Source: Platycnemis pennipes (Eukaryota; Arthropoda; Insecta; Odonata; Platycnemididae). Taken from it: a stretch of 64,000 nt of DNA. Shown piece by piece: positions 1 to 11,782 of the stretch. Positions within the stretch are counted from its first letter, which is position 1. Each line of letters starts with the position of its first letter. The stretch is from NCBI GenBank assembly GCA_933228895.1, contig OW121846.1:146400746-146464745 (forward strand). Direction: 5' to 3'. The position numbers and the translations under genes were made by a program. The notes beneath the pieces are model-generated. The model did not search any database and had not been told where the DNA came from. It was given only the letters and a program-made list of their open reading frames with translations.

Positions 1-1063
1 AAAGAGAATTAGGAAGAGTAGACTAAAGTAATGTCCTAAGATAAGGGCGCAAAGAGGGCATATATTTCGTCAACGCATCGTCGGTAAACACCTGCAGTTA
101 CGTGCGATCTGTCCCATCGTTTCGTGTGGGAAATTTTTAGGTTACCAGATAAAAATAAATTTAAATACTGAATAGTAGTTTTAGGTAACTAGATAATAAT
201 AATAATGATAAGGAAACCAGGTTAATAGAAATAACCTATCATCTAAATTTATCAGGTGATAATGGAAGAAAAAAGCAGATGGAAACCATTTTGCATGACA
301 TACATTAGCCTCATCTTCTTCGTGCTACGATGTACAGTATTGCGAGGAAAACTCAACTTAACGTCAATATGAAAGTTTAGCATCTTATGCTAATGGCCCG
401 TTCTTCTGATTTGTACAGCTATTCAAGCAGTTTCTTTGGCATCAGAATCAACTTTAACCGGTCTAATTGTAAACTTACTCCTTAAGTGGCTCTGCTCTAT
501 GTTTTCCTGATGAACTTTTAGCACTTTTTTCCCTCCCCCTCAGAATGAGCTGAATCCATTTGGAACCTTTCCTTTTCCTTTATTAAATATTACTTTAATG
601 GTTCAAAAAGTTATTCGTTTAATTGAGAGAACTAAATTTTCACGGTATCGCTTAATCTTTTGAGGATTAGCAAAGGTTATCTGCGCGAAAAATTACTCTT
701 CTATGTACGAAAATATAGCGTCACTAAGATAAACGTACCACCAAAAATCTTACTTTAGTAATTTAGATTCGCAGGTGTGGTCTTTAATTATGAGCAATAT
801 TTGAACGCAGAAAAACGTGTGAATCAATCCTAATCAAATGCAATGAAATATTATTTACTCACGGATGGCAGTACTCCAGTGTTCAGCAGCACTCTCGGGA
901 GCTCTCGGAGAGCAACTACGGCTCGCTAACGCTGCAGGGTCTAATCATACGGCAGCCCCGTGAAGCGACGACGATCTTCGCTTCCCATTGGCTGTAGCTT
1001 CGAGGGGGTGTGGCCACCGCGAAAAAGATTTTTTTTATGCCGGGGTTGGATTTCTCAAATGAG
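1..1063. other. No recognisable gene
   Basis: I see no coding sequence with family similarity and no clear repeat here. It is AT-rich with a GC-richer patch at about 870-1010 just before the tandem array. Confidence 0.5.
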
Positions 1064-1524
1064 CACGCATATTACACGCTCAGAGGCTTGGTGTGGGAGA
1101 AGCAATGTTCGTATGAGTTCAAAGCATTGCAATATCCCTCATGCATATGACACGCTCAGAGGCTTGGTGTGGGAGAAGCAATGTTCGTATGAGTTCAAAG
1201 CATTGCAATATCCCTCATGCATATGACACGTTCAGAGGCTTGGTGTGGGAGAAGCAATGTTCGTATGAGTTCAAAGCATTGCAATATCCCTCATGCATAT
1301 GACACGTTCAGAGGCTTGGTGTTGGAGAAGCAATGTTCGTATGAGTTCAAAGCATTGCAATATCCCTCATGCATATGACACGTTCAGAGGCTTGGTGTTG
1401 GAGAAGCAATGTTCGTATGAGTTCAAAGCATTGCAATATCCCTCATGCATATGACACGTTCAGAGGCTTGGTGTTGGAGAAGCAATGTTCGTATGAGTTC
1501 AAAGCATTGCAATATCCCTCATGC
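1064..1524. repeat. Tandem array, 76-bp unit, about 6 copies
   Basis: The string CAGAGGCTTGGTGT recurs at 1081, 1157, 1233, 1309, 1385 and 1461, exactly 76 bp apart. Copies are nearly identical. Two diagnostic sites change along the array: CACGCTC in copies 1-2 becomes CACGTTC in copies 3-6, and GTGTGGG in copies 1-3 becomes GTGTTGG in copies 4-6. Each unit holds a GCAATG...CATTGC inverted pair around a 17-nt loop. Because 76 is not a multiple of three, open frames across it are accidental. Confidence 0.95.
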
Positions 1525-1899
1525 TCCTACAAATGCTATTTTTATTTCATGAATCAAAATGTTATTAAATTTTTGAGCGAGAAAAATGAAGAACCGAGGT
1601 TAACTTTTCTGTTGGAAAATTCTTCGTTAATATTTAACGTTTGACTGATTTACTCATCTATCGTCGCTGTCAATTGTATCCATAGTAGTAGCAGTAGTTT
1701 TTCGGGAGGCCACTGATGACAAATGTCATTTACGTGTTTTAGAAAAGGTAGGGAATTCGGTAGGGCTTAGCTTTTTTCGGAACGGAGGGAGGATGGAGGA
1801 AAACCGGGTGTAGCCTCTAATAATAACGAAAGACACCAATGGATGTTTCATGTGCTGTTCGATAGACGGAGTATGTCACTTGGGGTCTTTCCACACACT

Positions 1900-2005
1900 A
1901 CTCAAGTAAGGACCGGTAAACCAAAATTGTTGCTACTGCCTGGATTAGAACCCAGGTCCTTGTGCTGTGAAGCCTTTAACCAACACTATCCCCTCATCCT
2001 GCGTT
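1900..2005 (-). mobile_element. tRNA-derived SINE (partial)
   Basis: Read on the minus strand, the sequence has a box-B-like GGTTCTAATCC (about 1953-1963) preceded by a box-A-like TGGTTAAAGGC at the usual spacing. The flanks do not fold as a full tRNA cloverleaf by eye, so this is a tRNA-like SINE head or tRNA pseudogene and not a tRNA gene. Ends are not defined. Confidence 0.5.
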
Positions 2006-4367
2006 GTTTTTACATGTAAATTATCCTAATGAAGTATCCTTATTGTACTGGAAACGAAATAATCTGCATAGGGACTAACGATTCTGTTCAGACAGGAAAT
2101 CTCTATGATACTGGGTGCTCATAGGAATCTAATTCCTCTGTTCATCACAAGATTTTATCACATCACAAAGAAGTGTACACTGTACAAATTCAAGGGACAG
2201 CGAACTCTGTGGTACTCTCTCTCTCTCGTACGTTCATCATTCTTCATTAAAAGGCGAGGACTCACGTATGTCACGCTTGTACTGTGAAGTAGGGGACGAA
2301 CTACAGCTGCGCTACTGTGAGCAATTGAGAATCGTTGGGTAGTTTGAGATTTTCAGGGAGCGGAGGAAGAGCTGTGACGGCCTATGTATCAGCCCATTAC
2401 AACCAAATAAAATATTTTGTCTTTCCACCAATCGGACGGATGACTGCAAGAAAATAGCTCTACGAATGACAAGAAAGCGTACGGCTTTGAAAGTGACTTC
2501 CACTGTCATTGGAAGCCCTAGTGGCCGCGATGGCTCATTTATTGTTCCACAAGTTCTTGCTTCCTGGCGGTATGACGCTTTGGAGTCGGCGGAACTAGGA
2601 TAAGGCAAAAGGATGGAAGAGAATTTAATTCCACCATATTGAGTCATTTGACAGTATTTTCTATGAAAAACTGTAGAAACGAGGGACCCTGAGGAAGCCT
2701 TTACCACTTCGGGACAGCAAAATATGATGACGTTGAGGAGCAATGACATTATCACATTATCACATAGAAGGCACCGACTCTCCGTAAGCAACGCCTATAC
2801 ATTAATAAAAGATAACTGGGGAGTCATTTTTAAAAGTTAAATCAGAATGGGAGTTGAAATTATTTGGAATATTGGCATTAAATTTATATCAATCTTTGGC
2901 ATTTGTCTGGTTCCCCTTTGTCAGGTAATATTCCTTTTCATTACGGCACCGTTCACATTTATCCACCTTCAGTATGAGCCTGTTTTAGTAGTCCGGTTAG
3001 CACCACTCATAGCGCTGACATATTTTGAGTGCGACATTTATCTTTGTTTCAGTGTTTTATCCTTGAATTCTCACACTGTCAACTCATTGTAAAAACTTCA
3101 TAACATCAACCTTGATAAGATGTATCTGGTATTTATGCTCGCGGAAGGTGAGTCGTGTGAGCGGTAGTCAGATTGGTATCTCCGCGGCAAGTCGCGGGTC
3201 CGTAAGCCTCCTGTGGTATGAACTGCGTGTTTGTACATGATTAAATAAACCAAACTTTATCTTGGAAGGCGAGAATACGTGAGAAATAAAATAGCGTGTA
3301 ATTACTTAATGATCATATTATGTCTTAATCTAGTCTATTAAAACATTCATGTAAAAAAATGAAGGTTAATTTAAGAATCATAGCAGAATACTATAAAATG
3401 TGATTACGAAAAAAGTAGAGAGATAAATGCGAATTAAAATCCGGAAAATAGCAAATAAATATCTAGAAACGTAAAACATAATCATGGTGTAGAAAATTCG
3501 TGATACTCACTTGGTGGAATAGAAAAGATGTGTCTTGTGGGGAGCTTGCTAATATGGGAACACGTGCCGAGGGCACTCCAAAATATTTAAGCTTGGGCAA
3601 GTTGTCGTCAATGGTGTTTTTCAGGCAAAATACCATAATCGCCCTTTGGACATTTTATTTAAAAAGTGCGTGCTATATGAGAGTGAGAGGGGATATTTCC
3701 TTCGATCCAATTTTTAACATCTGCATCGTTTATGGATTAATCGAAAAGAACTGGGAGGTACGAACGAAATGCTGAAAGTTACGAAGCAGGTAGTTTCTCC
3801 GTGGGATGTTTGTTCAACTTTGGTGGGATCTATGGCCGACACTTTCCTGGAGCGTGGGAGAGGGAACGCGGCCCTTAAATTGGCAACCTGAGAACGTTGT
3901 GTGTTTGCTGGCCGTGGCGAGGAGTGTGCGCAAATGATATGCTGGATATTGGATATCTCTTTGTTCGATTCCGCTTTAGCCGTATGCGCCAGAAATCGAG
4001 AATTACTTGACATATCCACGGCGACTGTCACCACTCATCCCACATGCGCTTTTCTCAACTGAGACTACCACGCAGATAACGCGAAATCATCTCCCTGAGA
4101 GGACTTGGGATTTTGATCTCTTTCAAAAGGAATTCATCGAAGAAAATGGTGAGATCCAGTGAGTTCTAGAGTAGATGCCCGCCATAAATAATGTAACTAT
4201 CTGAATTTCAGTCAATTTTTAAAAAGTGGTTGCACCTCATTGTGCTGAAAATCTGCTAAGTCGCCATTTACTTGAAAACCGAGAATGTTTTTGGTATACT
4301 AAACAACGAGACTTGGGGCGAATAAGTGAATTCAGAGCCCTCGATTATGGATCAATTAGGGCCCACC
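2006..4367. other. Unassigned intergenic sequence
   Basis: Several short open frames exist on both strands (for example 2312-2791 minus and 3714-4034 minus), but none shows a motif or codon pattern I recognise. I see no repeat boundaries. Confidence 0.4.
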
Positions 4368-5812
4368 GCACAGTGGGCTGAAATCGAAAAAATCTGACCA
4401 AAAGTACAAGTGTGTTTTTGCCAGACCGGACTTTGAAACTTCGCTTCCTGGTTCTCCATTGATTGGTGCATTAGGTTTCACTAGCCATTTGCTCAAGATA
4501 TAACGCATTTACATGGGGTCAAAGTTGGTCAATTTTTGAAAAACTTGACCTCCCTCAATGGGTCGTTTACCATATTGTTTTTAAATTGCCGAATCTGATA
4601 GTTTGTAAAATAAAAAGACCCATATTTTTCCGTTTTTTGATCCGTCAATTATTTCCAGAGTTACAAGCGGCGAAAAACGGAAGTTTTTAACCCTTTCGGA
4701 AAAGTGGGCGTGGTGCAACCTCTGACGTATATCGACTTCGTCCAATCACAACTGAGCACGCGAAGCTACTTTGCCCTATCGCAATGGGGGGGACACAGCT
4801 GACTCGGCCAATGGGAGCGATTGTGACAGCATCTGTGCGAGGAGGCCTTCCGAGAATCTCCCTCCACTCCCTTCCCCTCCCCTAAAAGCAGTCAAGGACG
4901 GGGGGAAAATGACGTCAATGTTATCACAGCAGCATTTTCGGTGGGCGTCACCTTTTGCTTATTTTAATTTTTGATTTATGAGTGAATGGTTATGGTTAGA
5001 AGATTAAGTTTTTCACTAAATTTCTTTTTTCGTTTCCATCTAACAATTTCGTGTACAAAATTGCGATTTCGGTTCCGAGTAAACGCCCCCATTTTCCCTG
5101 AAAATCTAGAAAATCAATCTCATGCTGAACCTTGGAAGATAATACCTTGGGATAGAAAATGATCCCGAACGCTCCAGGAACGAGCTGTCTTTAGGCTACT
5201 TAAATCTTCATCCGATATCGTGGCCTATATCGTATCGAAGGACTCTATAATGTCTCCATGAAAACATCTATGGAGGGTACACCTTGAAAATAACCATATT
5301 TAAAGTTTTGACGCATCAGCATAGTATCCTCGATGTATTCCCGTTCGGGCAGGAGCGGGCTACGCCACGCGATCGAAAAATCGATTTTCCTTTCGGCGTT
5401 TTGTAGCTCGATGTAGCTTTCAACTCTTTTCCTGCATGAAGAAAAAAATTGATTGAAAATAGGGTCTGCCATTTTGCTCTATATTTGTGGTAAATATTAC
5501 AAGCAGGACAGGTTACTTACAGGCAATTAAAGACAAAGAACTGTTCTATATAATTATAACATTTTTACCCCAACGTGCTTATCTTCCAAGGTTCAGCGTC
5601 AGTTTCATTTTCTAGATTTTCAGGGAAAATTAAGGGTTCATGCAAAAATGGATCAACTTTGACTCCATATGAAAAGCTAATGCGTGATACCTAGGACAAA
5701 TGGCTAGTGAAACCAAATGAATCAATTTCTAGTGAAATTTCAAAGTCGGGGTTGAAAAAAACCACTCTTGGGCTTTCGGCCAGATTTTCGATTCGTATTC
5801 ATGTCACTGTGC
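4368..5812. mobile_element. Non-autonomous DNA element with long terminal inverted repeats
   Basis: The left arm (about 4368-4555 and 5091-5160) and the right arm (about 5590-5812) are diverged inverted copies of each other: both start CGCACAGTG, run through CACTAGCCATTTG and reach CTAGAAAAT and ACCTTGGAAGATAA. The left arm is split by a separate MITE at 4560-5090. The central part has no recognised transposase; a 75-codon minus frame at 5245-5472 is probably chance. A partial second copy lies at 10190-10415. I could not find a clean target duplication, so the superfamily is open. Confidence 0.75.
4560..5090 (+). mobile_element. MITE, AT target duplication, TIR GGG(G)(T/G)CGTTTAC (copy 1)
   Basis: The 531-bp block begins GGGTCGTTTAC and ends GTAAACGCCCCC, and is flanked by AT at 4558-4559 and 5091-5092. 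The uninterrupted inverted arm of its host element near 5628-5645 and the partial copy near 10380 show the empty site, which fits a 2-bp AT duplication. An inverted 540-bp copy sits at 27079-27618. It carries no transposase. Confidence 0.85.
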
Positions 5813-7419
5813 GCCGCCGGTCCGATAGCTTAAATCCCAGAAATATTTTCCCTTCAGTGACTGAGGGTATGGGTAGCAGTCTTTCCGCAACTACGAAAGA
5901 TATCACTGAAAACCATGAAACTGCCAGCCTCGCTCAAAAGGAAGTTACCAAACGATTGATTTTCTTATTCTCATGGGAATAACAAGAGCAGTCGCTCAGC
6001 ATGGGGATGAAATGGAGCAAGTTTCCTGGGTCCCCATTATTTAGCATCGTATGAATGTATATATACATGGACTATAGTCATGTTATTGGATATGATTTTT
6101 TTTTTTTAATAACTCGATAAACAATTTTTCACGCCTATCTTCTAAATACTGATTTACATTCCGGCGTCCATAATTTACACGTTCTGCCCCTCCAGTGGCC
6201 TCCTTAAACCGCATTATTTAATTAACTTTGATACCCACATTGCCAGCTGGGATAGTCAACAGTTCGAGAAAAAGCCGGAGATTTGTCACAGCGATATCCA
6301 GATTGTGCGTTCAGCGTTTCCTTTGTCCTTGTTTTCCTTATCCAGCCTTTCATTTGTCCGACGGGTACTATTGTTGCCAACAAAATGATTTCAGACGAGA
6401 GATGCCATGAAAGTGGAAACGAGAGTAAGTACAGAGTGGCGGAAGACAGAGCTACCCTAACCCTTACTTCTCAAAAAATTGTTCCCTAAGATGGACTTCC
6501 GTGTAAGGACAGCGACCTGTGTCAACTTGAGATGCCAATATTTGGTTTCATATTTGCATAAAGGAATTCGTTATGAGCTCTTAGCTACTGTATATTTTTT
6601 GTATTGTTATTCAATATCCTTCCACATATGTGAAAGGTGTTTACATTTATTAGGGGTAAATTATTGAGGATTTGGGTGAGTTCTCTCATCAAAAAATTGT
6701 ATCAAAAAGAACGTTGCATACAAAGAGGCCAACAAGCAGATCTGGAGTATAAAAGTCGCATATTTATCTCGATAAATCACATTCAGCCCAATTGATATAA
6801 ATAGAATTTCCTACAGAATCTCATAAAGTATGACATTGATGTTGAGTTGGAATGTGTCAATTCTCCGTACCACCGATTCTTGTAAATTGGTATCGAGAAT
6901 CAATCACCTAAAGTCAATACCAGCAAGATACCTATATGAAACATGACTCTGGTGAAGTCTGACTTCACCACAGCCAGTAGCCATGGTGATCGCCATATTT
7001 TTTCCAAACAAATCTGAGTTACAGCAGTTTCTGCCAAAAGGAATTCTTTAACTGTTGATTTCCATCTTGGGTAGTGCCTTCAAGCAGAGTGCAGGTTGTT
7101 GGGAGCCAGCAACCTCTACCCTCCAAATACACCTCTGCTCATTTTTTTTATATACCTCGTGAAAACTATCAATCTGTTGTGACATTTTTTTATCTGATAC
7201 TAAACATATTTTGTTATTAAACATGCTATTGTAAGAAAAAATATAAAATTCTGTATTAGTAAACTGTTTTTATTTTCAGAATGTCCTCAAGAGTGCAATA
7301 TCAGAAGTTTTTTCCTATAGTAAATAGCATATTCAAATTTATGTATTGTAAAATTGTAAGGTCAGATTTCATGGAATAGTTTTACAATAATGTATAGGAA
7401 AACTAGGTAAAAATAGGCA
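5813..7419. other. Unassigned intergenic sequence
   Basis: No gene or element recognised. A short hairpin with 9-bp arms (GGTTGTTGG / CCAGCAACC, loop GAG) lies at about 7093-7113. Confidence 0.4.
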
Positions 7420-7421
7420 TA

Positions 7422-7578
7422 CAGTCAAGCCCATTTATAACGAAGTTGAGGGGGCCAAATATTAACTTCGTTGTATGTGGACCAGTTTTTCCCAGCCTCT
7501 CTTTGACGGGGAATAGCCTTCACTTCCTTATGACGGGAACTTGGTTATGAACGGGTTTGATATAAATGGGCTTGACTC
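7422..7578. mobile_element. pogo/Tigger-type MITE
   Basis: A 157-bp segment starts CAGTCAAGCCCATTTATA and ends with the inverted copy TATAAATGGGCTTGACTC, flanked by TA on each side (7420-7421, 7579-7580). The TA duplication and CAG-type start fit the pogo/Tc1-mariner group. No coding capacity. Confidence 0.85.
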
Positions 7579-8012
7579 TATATGTGTAGATCGATGTTAT
7601 CAGTATCGAGAATTGATTTTTCAGGAATCAGAATCGAGAAATGTTGGTATCAACTCATCTCCAATGTTGAGACAAATCATCAAATGTAGTGCCCAGAAAT
7701 TTCAGTCAAACTGCATTTAAGGTGTAAGACTGCTTTGTAACTTGGAAGAATGCATGTTATGTGTTAACTTGATTGAGGTGAAAGTATATACTTATTACGA
7801 ATAAAGGTACTTAGATAAGGGCATCAAATCTGCACTTCAGAAATTCGGGCATTAAGCCACCAAGGGGATCAAGGGTAACATGAATTTCGTAATTCCACAT
7901 TCAGTTAATATTCACTTAATGATGTTCTAATCATCAAAAGTAATTTATCTCTTATGTGTTTGATCCTTGATTCCTTAACAATAAATTTTTTCCTCACAGA
8001 TGTAAAGAGAAA

Positions 8013-8280
8013 TAAAAAAAATGGAGGGGTGGGCCTGCTGGAGCCCCTCTGCTGTGCGCTTCATTTTCAGTGCAGGGGGCCTTTCTGTCACTTAGACATC
8101 TTTCGATCCATTGTGCCAACCCACATTGTTACCTGCCCGCCACTCACAGAGAGGGGACAAGAGCACCGCGGTAGAGGTATGGAGGAGGGTCACCCATCCA
8201 ACCTCTGTCCGGGCCCAACGTTGCTTAACTTCGGTGATCTCACAGGAACCGGTCTGCCAACATGGCTAGGCCCATGCCCA
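8013..8280 (-). mobile_element. 5S-rRNA-derived SINE
   Basis: On the minus strand, from 8280 downward, the first roughly 120 nt match 5S rRNA. Both internal promoter elements are recognisable: the A-box region GATCACCGAAGTTAAGCAAC and the C-box region GTTGGATGGGTGACC. About 140 nt of unrelated body follow, ending in a T run. The element is flanked by an exact 12-bp direct repeat TGTAAAGAGAAA (8001-8012 and 8281-8292), which shows it is a retroposed insertion rather than a 5S gene. A 5S-derived head is the hallmark of SINE3-type elements. It lies just beyond the presumed Fdh polyadenylation site. Confidence 0.9.
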
Positions 8281-8479
8281 TGTAAAGAGAAAGTGTTGGG
8301 TAAATGGGAAATTATCCATTAGTTTTCCCAAAAAGGAAAGCATTTCCCACACTCCACCAGCAAAAGTAACTCTTTCCTTCAGAGTGGCATTTAAAAAAAT
8401 ATCTTCATCCTAATACAGCATGTTAAATGCAAAAAATAATGTACCCCACAGAAATGCAAATAAATTTAATATAAATAAA

Positions 8480-9120
8480 AACAATTTGGCACTTTCACAC
8501 AATTCTTTATTGATCTCAATTTTATCAACGTGAGGAAAGTAAATGGGTACAAACAGAGTATCACAAAATATATGTAAACAATTAGGAACAATATTTAAAA
8601 TCACTGAATGAACCACACTTTCACATCATTCATTTAATAACTTCACCATTGTCTCATCTCATGGGTGACTTTCATTAACGTCTCAGCATTTCCTATTGAA
8701 TGAGTATTAGCATAAGAAAAGTCAATCAAATCAAGTGAATTGGCAACCCTAATAATCTACAGAATCACTTCCTTCAGGGAAAAATAAATGCAATGAAATT
8801 ATTGAGCAATTTGAAATGGAAGCCCTTCAAAAACAATGCAACATCTAAATGGAACGAAATATAGGAGCATTTTCAAGGCTTTATCATTTTCATTTCTATT
8901 ACATTTCACTGCACTGAAGCTAGAATAATGATGCAATAACATACTCTTGATAATTACAGTGACAATGGATTTGTTATAACTCTAACAGATGTTTTCAATA
9001 AGCTCATATCTCTTAAAATTTATGAAAAAGAAATAAGGCCTAATTTTACAAGGCACAGTTTTGTAATAAACGTACAACTGAGATTTTTCAACACAATGGA
9101 ATATCCAGGGGAAGGCTCAT
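8480..9120 (-). other. Fdh: Fdh 3' untranslated region (inferred)
   Basis: This follows the TAG stop of the terminal Fdh exon on the minus strand. The first canonical AATAAA on that strand is at 8506-8511 (TTTATT on plus), so the transcript probably ends near 8480-8495. The extent is inferred from this signal only. Confidence 0.55.
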
Positions 9121-9145
9121 CTAAAGTTCCACAATGGAGCGAATG
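9121..9145 (-). CDS. Fdh: Terminal coding exon of class III alcohol dehydrogenase
   Basis: Only 25 nt of coding sequence. On the minus strand a pyrimidine-rich tract ending TTTGCAG precedes C-ATT-CGC-TCC-ATT-GTG-GAA-CTT-TAG. Joined to the AG left by the exon ending at 31016, this encodes S-I-R-S-I-V-E-L-stop, the short hydrophobic tail that follows 'MHAGK' in class III alcohol dehydrogenases. The phase (2 nt + 1 nt) fits exactly. The assignment rests on the splice signal, the phase and agreement with the family's C-terminus. The intron before it would be 21,870 bp. Confidence 0.82.
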
Positions 9146-9859
9146 CTGCAAATAAAAAATTTGAAACAATTAATAATGATATAGTCCATAACCACAACTG
9201 AATGCAAGATGATGCTAAACCACAATGCACTTCTCTTAGTCCCAGAGAAGATGTATTGGTTTTACTCCTTGGGTGACACAGGAGGTATATGGACTCTCAC
9301 GTAGAACAAAAATGAAATATTTCGATCTAAATGAAACTGTTTTTGACTATGTTAGTGCTGAAATAATTTACCACCGATGAATATGTAGTTGTTGGTAAGT
9401 CATAGGAAAGTTCAATTTGATACCTAAAAAAATTAAACTATCCAATGAATTTTCCATTACAGATGTGTTAATTTTGACTCAAATCCATGCTGCACTTCTC
9501 ACCATAATGGCTAACATTTGGTGGCACTATAAGAGTTTGCCTTGGATTTGAGAAAGAATATCACAAAATAGGTTATGACTGCTGCAATGAACTGCATACC
9601 ATCAGCAAACGAAAACCTTTGTGCATCTTTCATTTCCAATTCACAGTGTTTATAATCGGTGGCACATAATGCATCAGTTACATGCAATTTGTAACAGAAA
9701 TGGTACTCAAGAAGAGCAATATAGCCAGAATTTATGATTTAATGGTGATCAAAAGCTATTAAAAACTGCAATAAAATAGTTTTAGTCTATGTTACAGTCG
9801 TAAAGAAATACATCCTCAACTCCTTGGGTAGGTGGCTGCTTAATTGACATTATCACTTT

Positions 9860-10150
9860 GCTTTTGTGAGACCTCACAGCCGTGGATTCAACATTCCCCT
9901 CCCTAAGGGGGAGGTCAAGTGGCATTCATCAGACACAGCTGGGCCCTCTCGAGGCCAAGGAAAATACCTCTCCCTCCCCCAGCACCTAGGATACCACATC
10001 GACGCAGGACCACTATTGGGAAAAGATTCAGATAGTGGAAAATGTGAAATGACTATTCCTGACAAATATGGCACTTCAGCATACTACCCTCCATGTTGCA
10101 AAGGTGGGCAAGACCCCATTCCAGCCAAAAATATAATTTACTTTTGATAT
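9860..10150. other. GC-richer intronic patch, unassigned
   Basis: Open frames exist on both strands (93 codons plus, 66 codons minus), which usually means GC-biased non-coding sequence. No family motif is visible. It may be part of an unidentified repeat. Confidence 0.35.
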
Positions 10151-10189
10151 CGCATTAGTTCTCAATAGATTTTAGAATCTTGATATAGG

Positions 10190-10415
10190 TAACGGCTCAT
10201 AGCTCGATTTGACTTTCAACAATTTTCTTGCATAAAGACAAAAAATTGACTAAAAAAAAGGGTCTGCCATTTTGTTCTATATCTATTGTAAATATTACAA
10301 TTAAGTCATGTTAAAATTACATGTGACTAAAAATTATCTTTCAAGATTCAGCATCAGCTTGATTTTCTAGATTTTCAGGGAAAATTGATTTTTGTAAAAA
10401 TTGCTCAACTTTAGG
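10190..10415 (+). mobile_element. Partial copy of the long-TIR element family
   Basis: The text from 'GCTCGATTTGACTTTCAAC' through 'GGGTCTGCCATTTTG' to 'CTAGATTTTCAGGGAAAATT' parallels 5405-5640 of the element at 4368-5812 in the same orientation, with substitutions and deletions. It supplies a MITE-free version of the site interrupted at 4560. Confidence 0.75.
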
Positions 10416-10979
10416 AAGTCTTTTACGTGATTGAAGAAGGTCAGCTCTGCTACAAAAGAATAAGGAACAAAATAAGTCGCATAGCCAGGAAAGCTAGAGA
10501 AATGTGGATGAAGAACCTATGCGAAGATATACAGTCGGATTCAAAAGTAATGCAACAAAAACGCCGCTTTTCGGAATTGAGTTTCTACCTGTTCTACAGT
10601 TCCCATGACTGTTCCCCATTCACTTATTAATGATGAAAATGCTAAGGTAATGTGTATCCCCAGAAGAATAACAAAATTTTAAATACATTTTATCGATTGG
10701 CACGATGAATTGGAAAGAATTTTTCTTCACGCATGTTTGTGGAACAACTTTTCCACAGGAAATATTACCCCAGTTGTATTCATGTATTTCGGAACGGCTG
10801 TCTTTTGCCTGTCTGCAATTGTAGTAATAATGTTGCATTAACCTTGTTCTAATTGCTGTGGAAACTCCTCTGAACTGCTTTTTAGGGACACATAAATCAA
10901 CAACTCAAAGCACTGATGCATATGAGGGATATGAAAAATGTAAAGACCTAATACTACCCATTGAATCATTCATGGAACC

Positions 10980-11045
10980 ATGGCCGTGATGGTTACAGCA
11001 GATGGTACAATAGTGTGCCACGCATGGGATCGATTCCTTCCAATG
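10980..11045 (+). mobile_element. tRNA-like SINE head
   Basis: A box-A-like TGGCCGTGATGGTTACAGC is followed about 35 nt later by a box-B-like GGATCGATTCC. No cloverleaf and no clear 3' body or duplication were found. Confidence 0.45.
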
Positions 11046-11782
11046 ACATTTTTTTTCCTCAGTGCACTATTTCTAACAATAGTTCCTAATTACCTTACTT
11101 AATGATGAGCATTCAAATAGTAATTTTTTTTGTCCTTTATCCCTATTTTACCGACCCATGGAATTCAGGAGTAAAGTATTTTATTTTAAATATAAAAATG
11201 AAAAATAATTTTATGCATACCCCTGCAAAAATTATCGAGAACCCTTCCTGCTCATCTCTTCGCAAATAAATAATTTTAAAAATTGAAGATATAATTCCTT
11301 GGGTAACACTCAGGGTACTCTTATGTCAATAAATAATTTTCCAATGAATGAATTTATTCCTTTTAATTTTTTTGAAAATGCAGAATTAACACAAGACAAC
11401 GGCCAAACTAATGAAAACTGTACTGCCAGCTTTATGTCACGACTTGGTCGATTAATTCTCTATTGCTATGACTCCTATGCACCTTACAGACAATCAGGAG
11501 AGACCAGCAGGGATAGTGAAGTATTTTTGAGAATACAGGCATGAGGCAGAATGGTAACACTACCTTTTTTACAGTTAAAATTTAAAGGAATTACCTATTT
11601 TGCTCAGCTAGCGACAAATTCTGATTAATATTTTATTAAAAGAAAGGAGTGTAATTTGGTCGGGAATCAAAAAATTATTTCTTCATTTATTTTCATAGAA
11701 TAAATATAAAACTCCTTAACCCATTAATACCCAGAATTTCTTTTTCTGCCGATTTAAATGAAACTTACCATTTTTATTCCTA

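Noticed and set aside
960..1644. Open frames across the 76-bp array
   Set aside because: The unit length is not divisible by three and the frames simply wander through the repeat.
1900..2005. tRNA genes at this and four similar places
   Set aside because: Box A and B are recognisable, but acceptor and anticodon stems do not pair by eye; SINE heads are more likely.
3125..3235. Possible further tRNA-like SINE
   Set aside because: Box B is too degenerate (GGGTCCGTAAGCC) and box A is not convincing.
8150..8280. Functional 5S rRNA gene
   Set aside because: Substitutions in the stems, a single copy fused to an unrelated body, and a 12-bp target duplication show a retroposed copy.
7954..8322. 122-codon plus-strand frame
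   Set aside because: It is antisense to the 5S-derived SINE and spans its target duplications.
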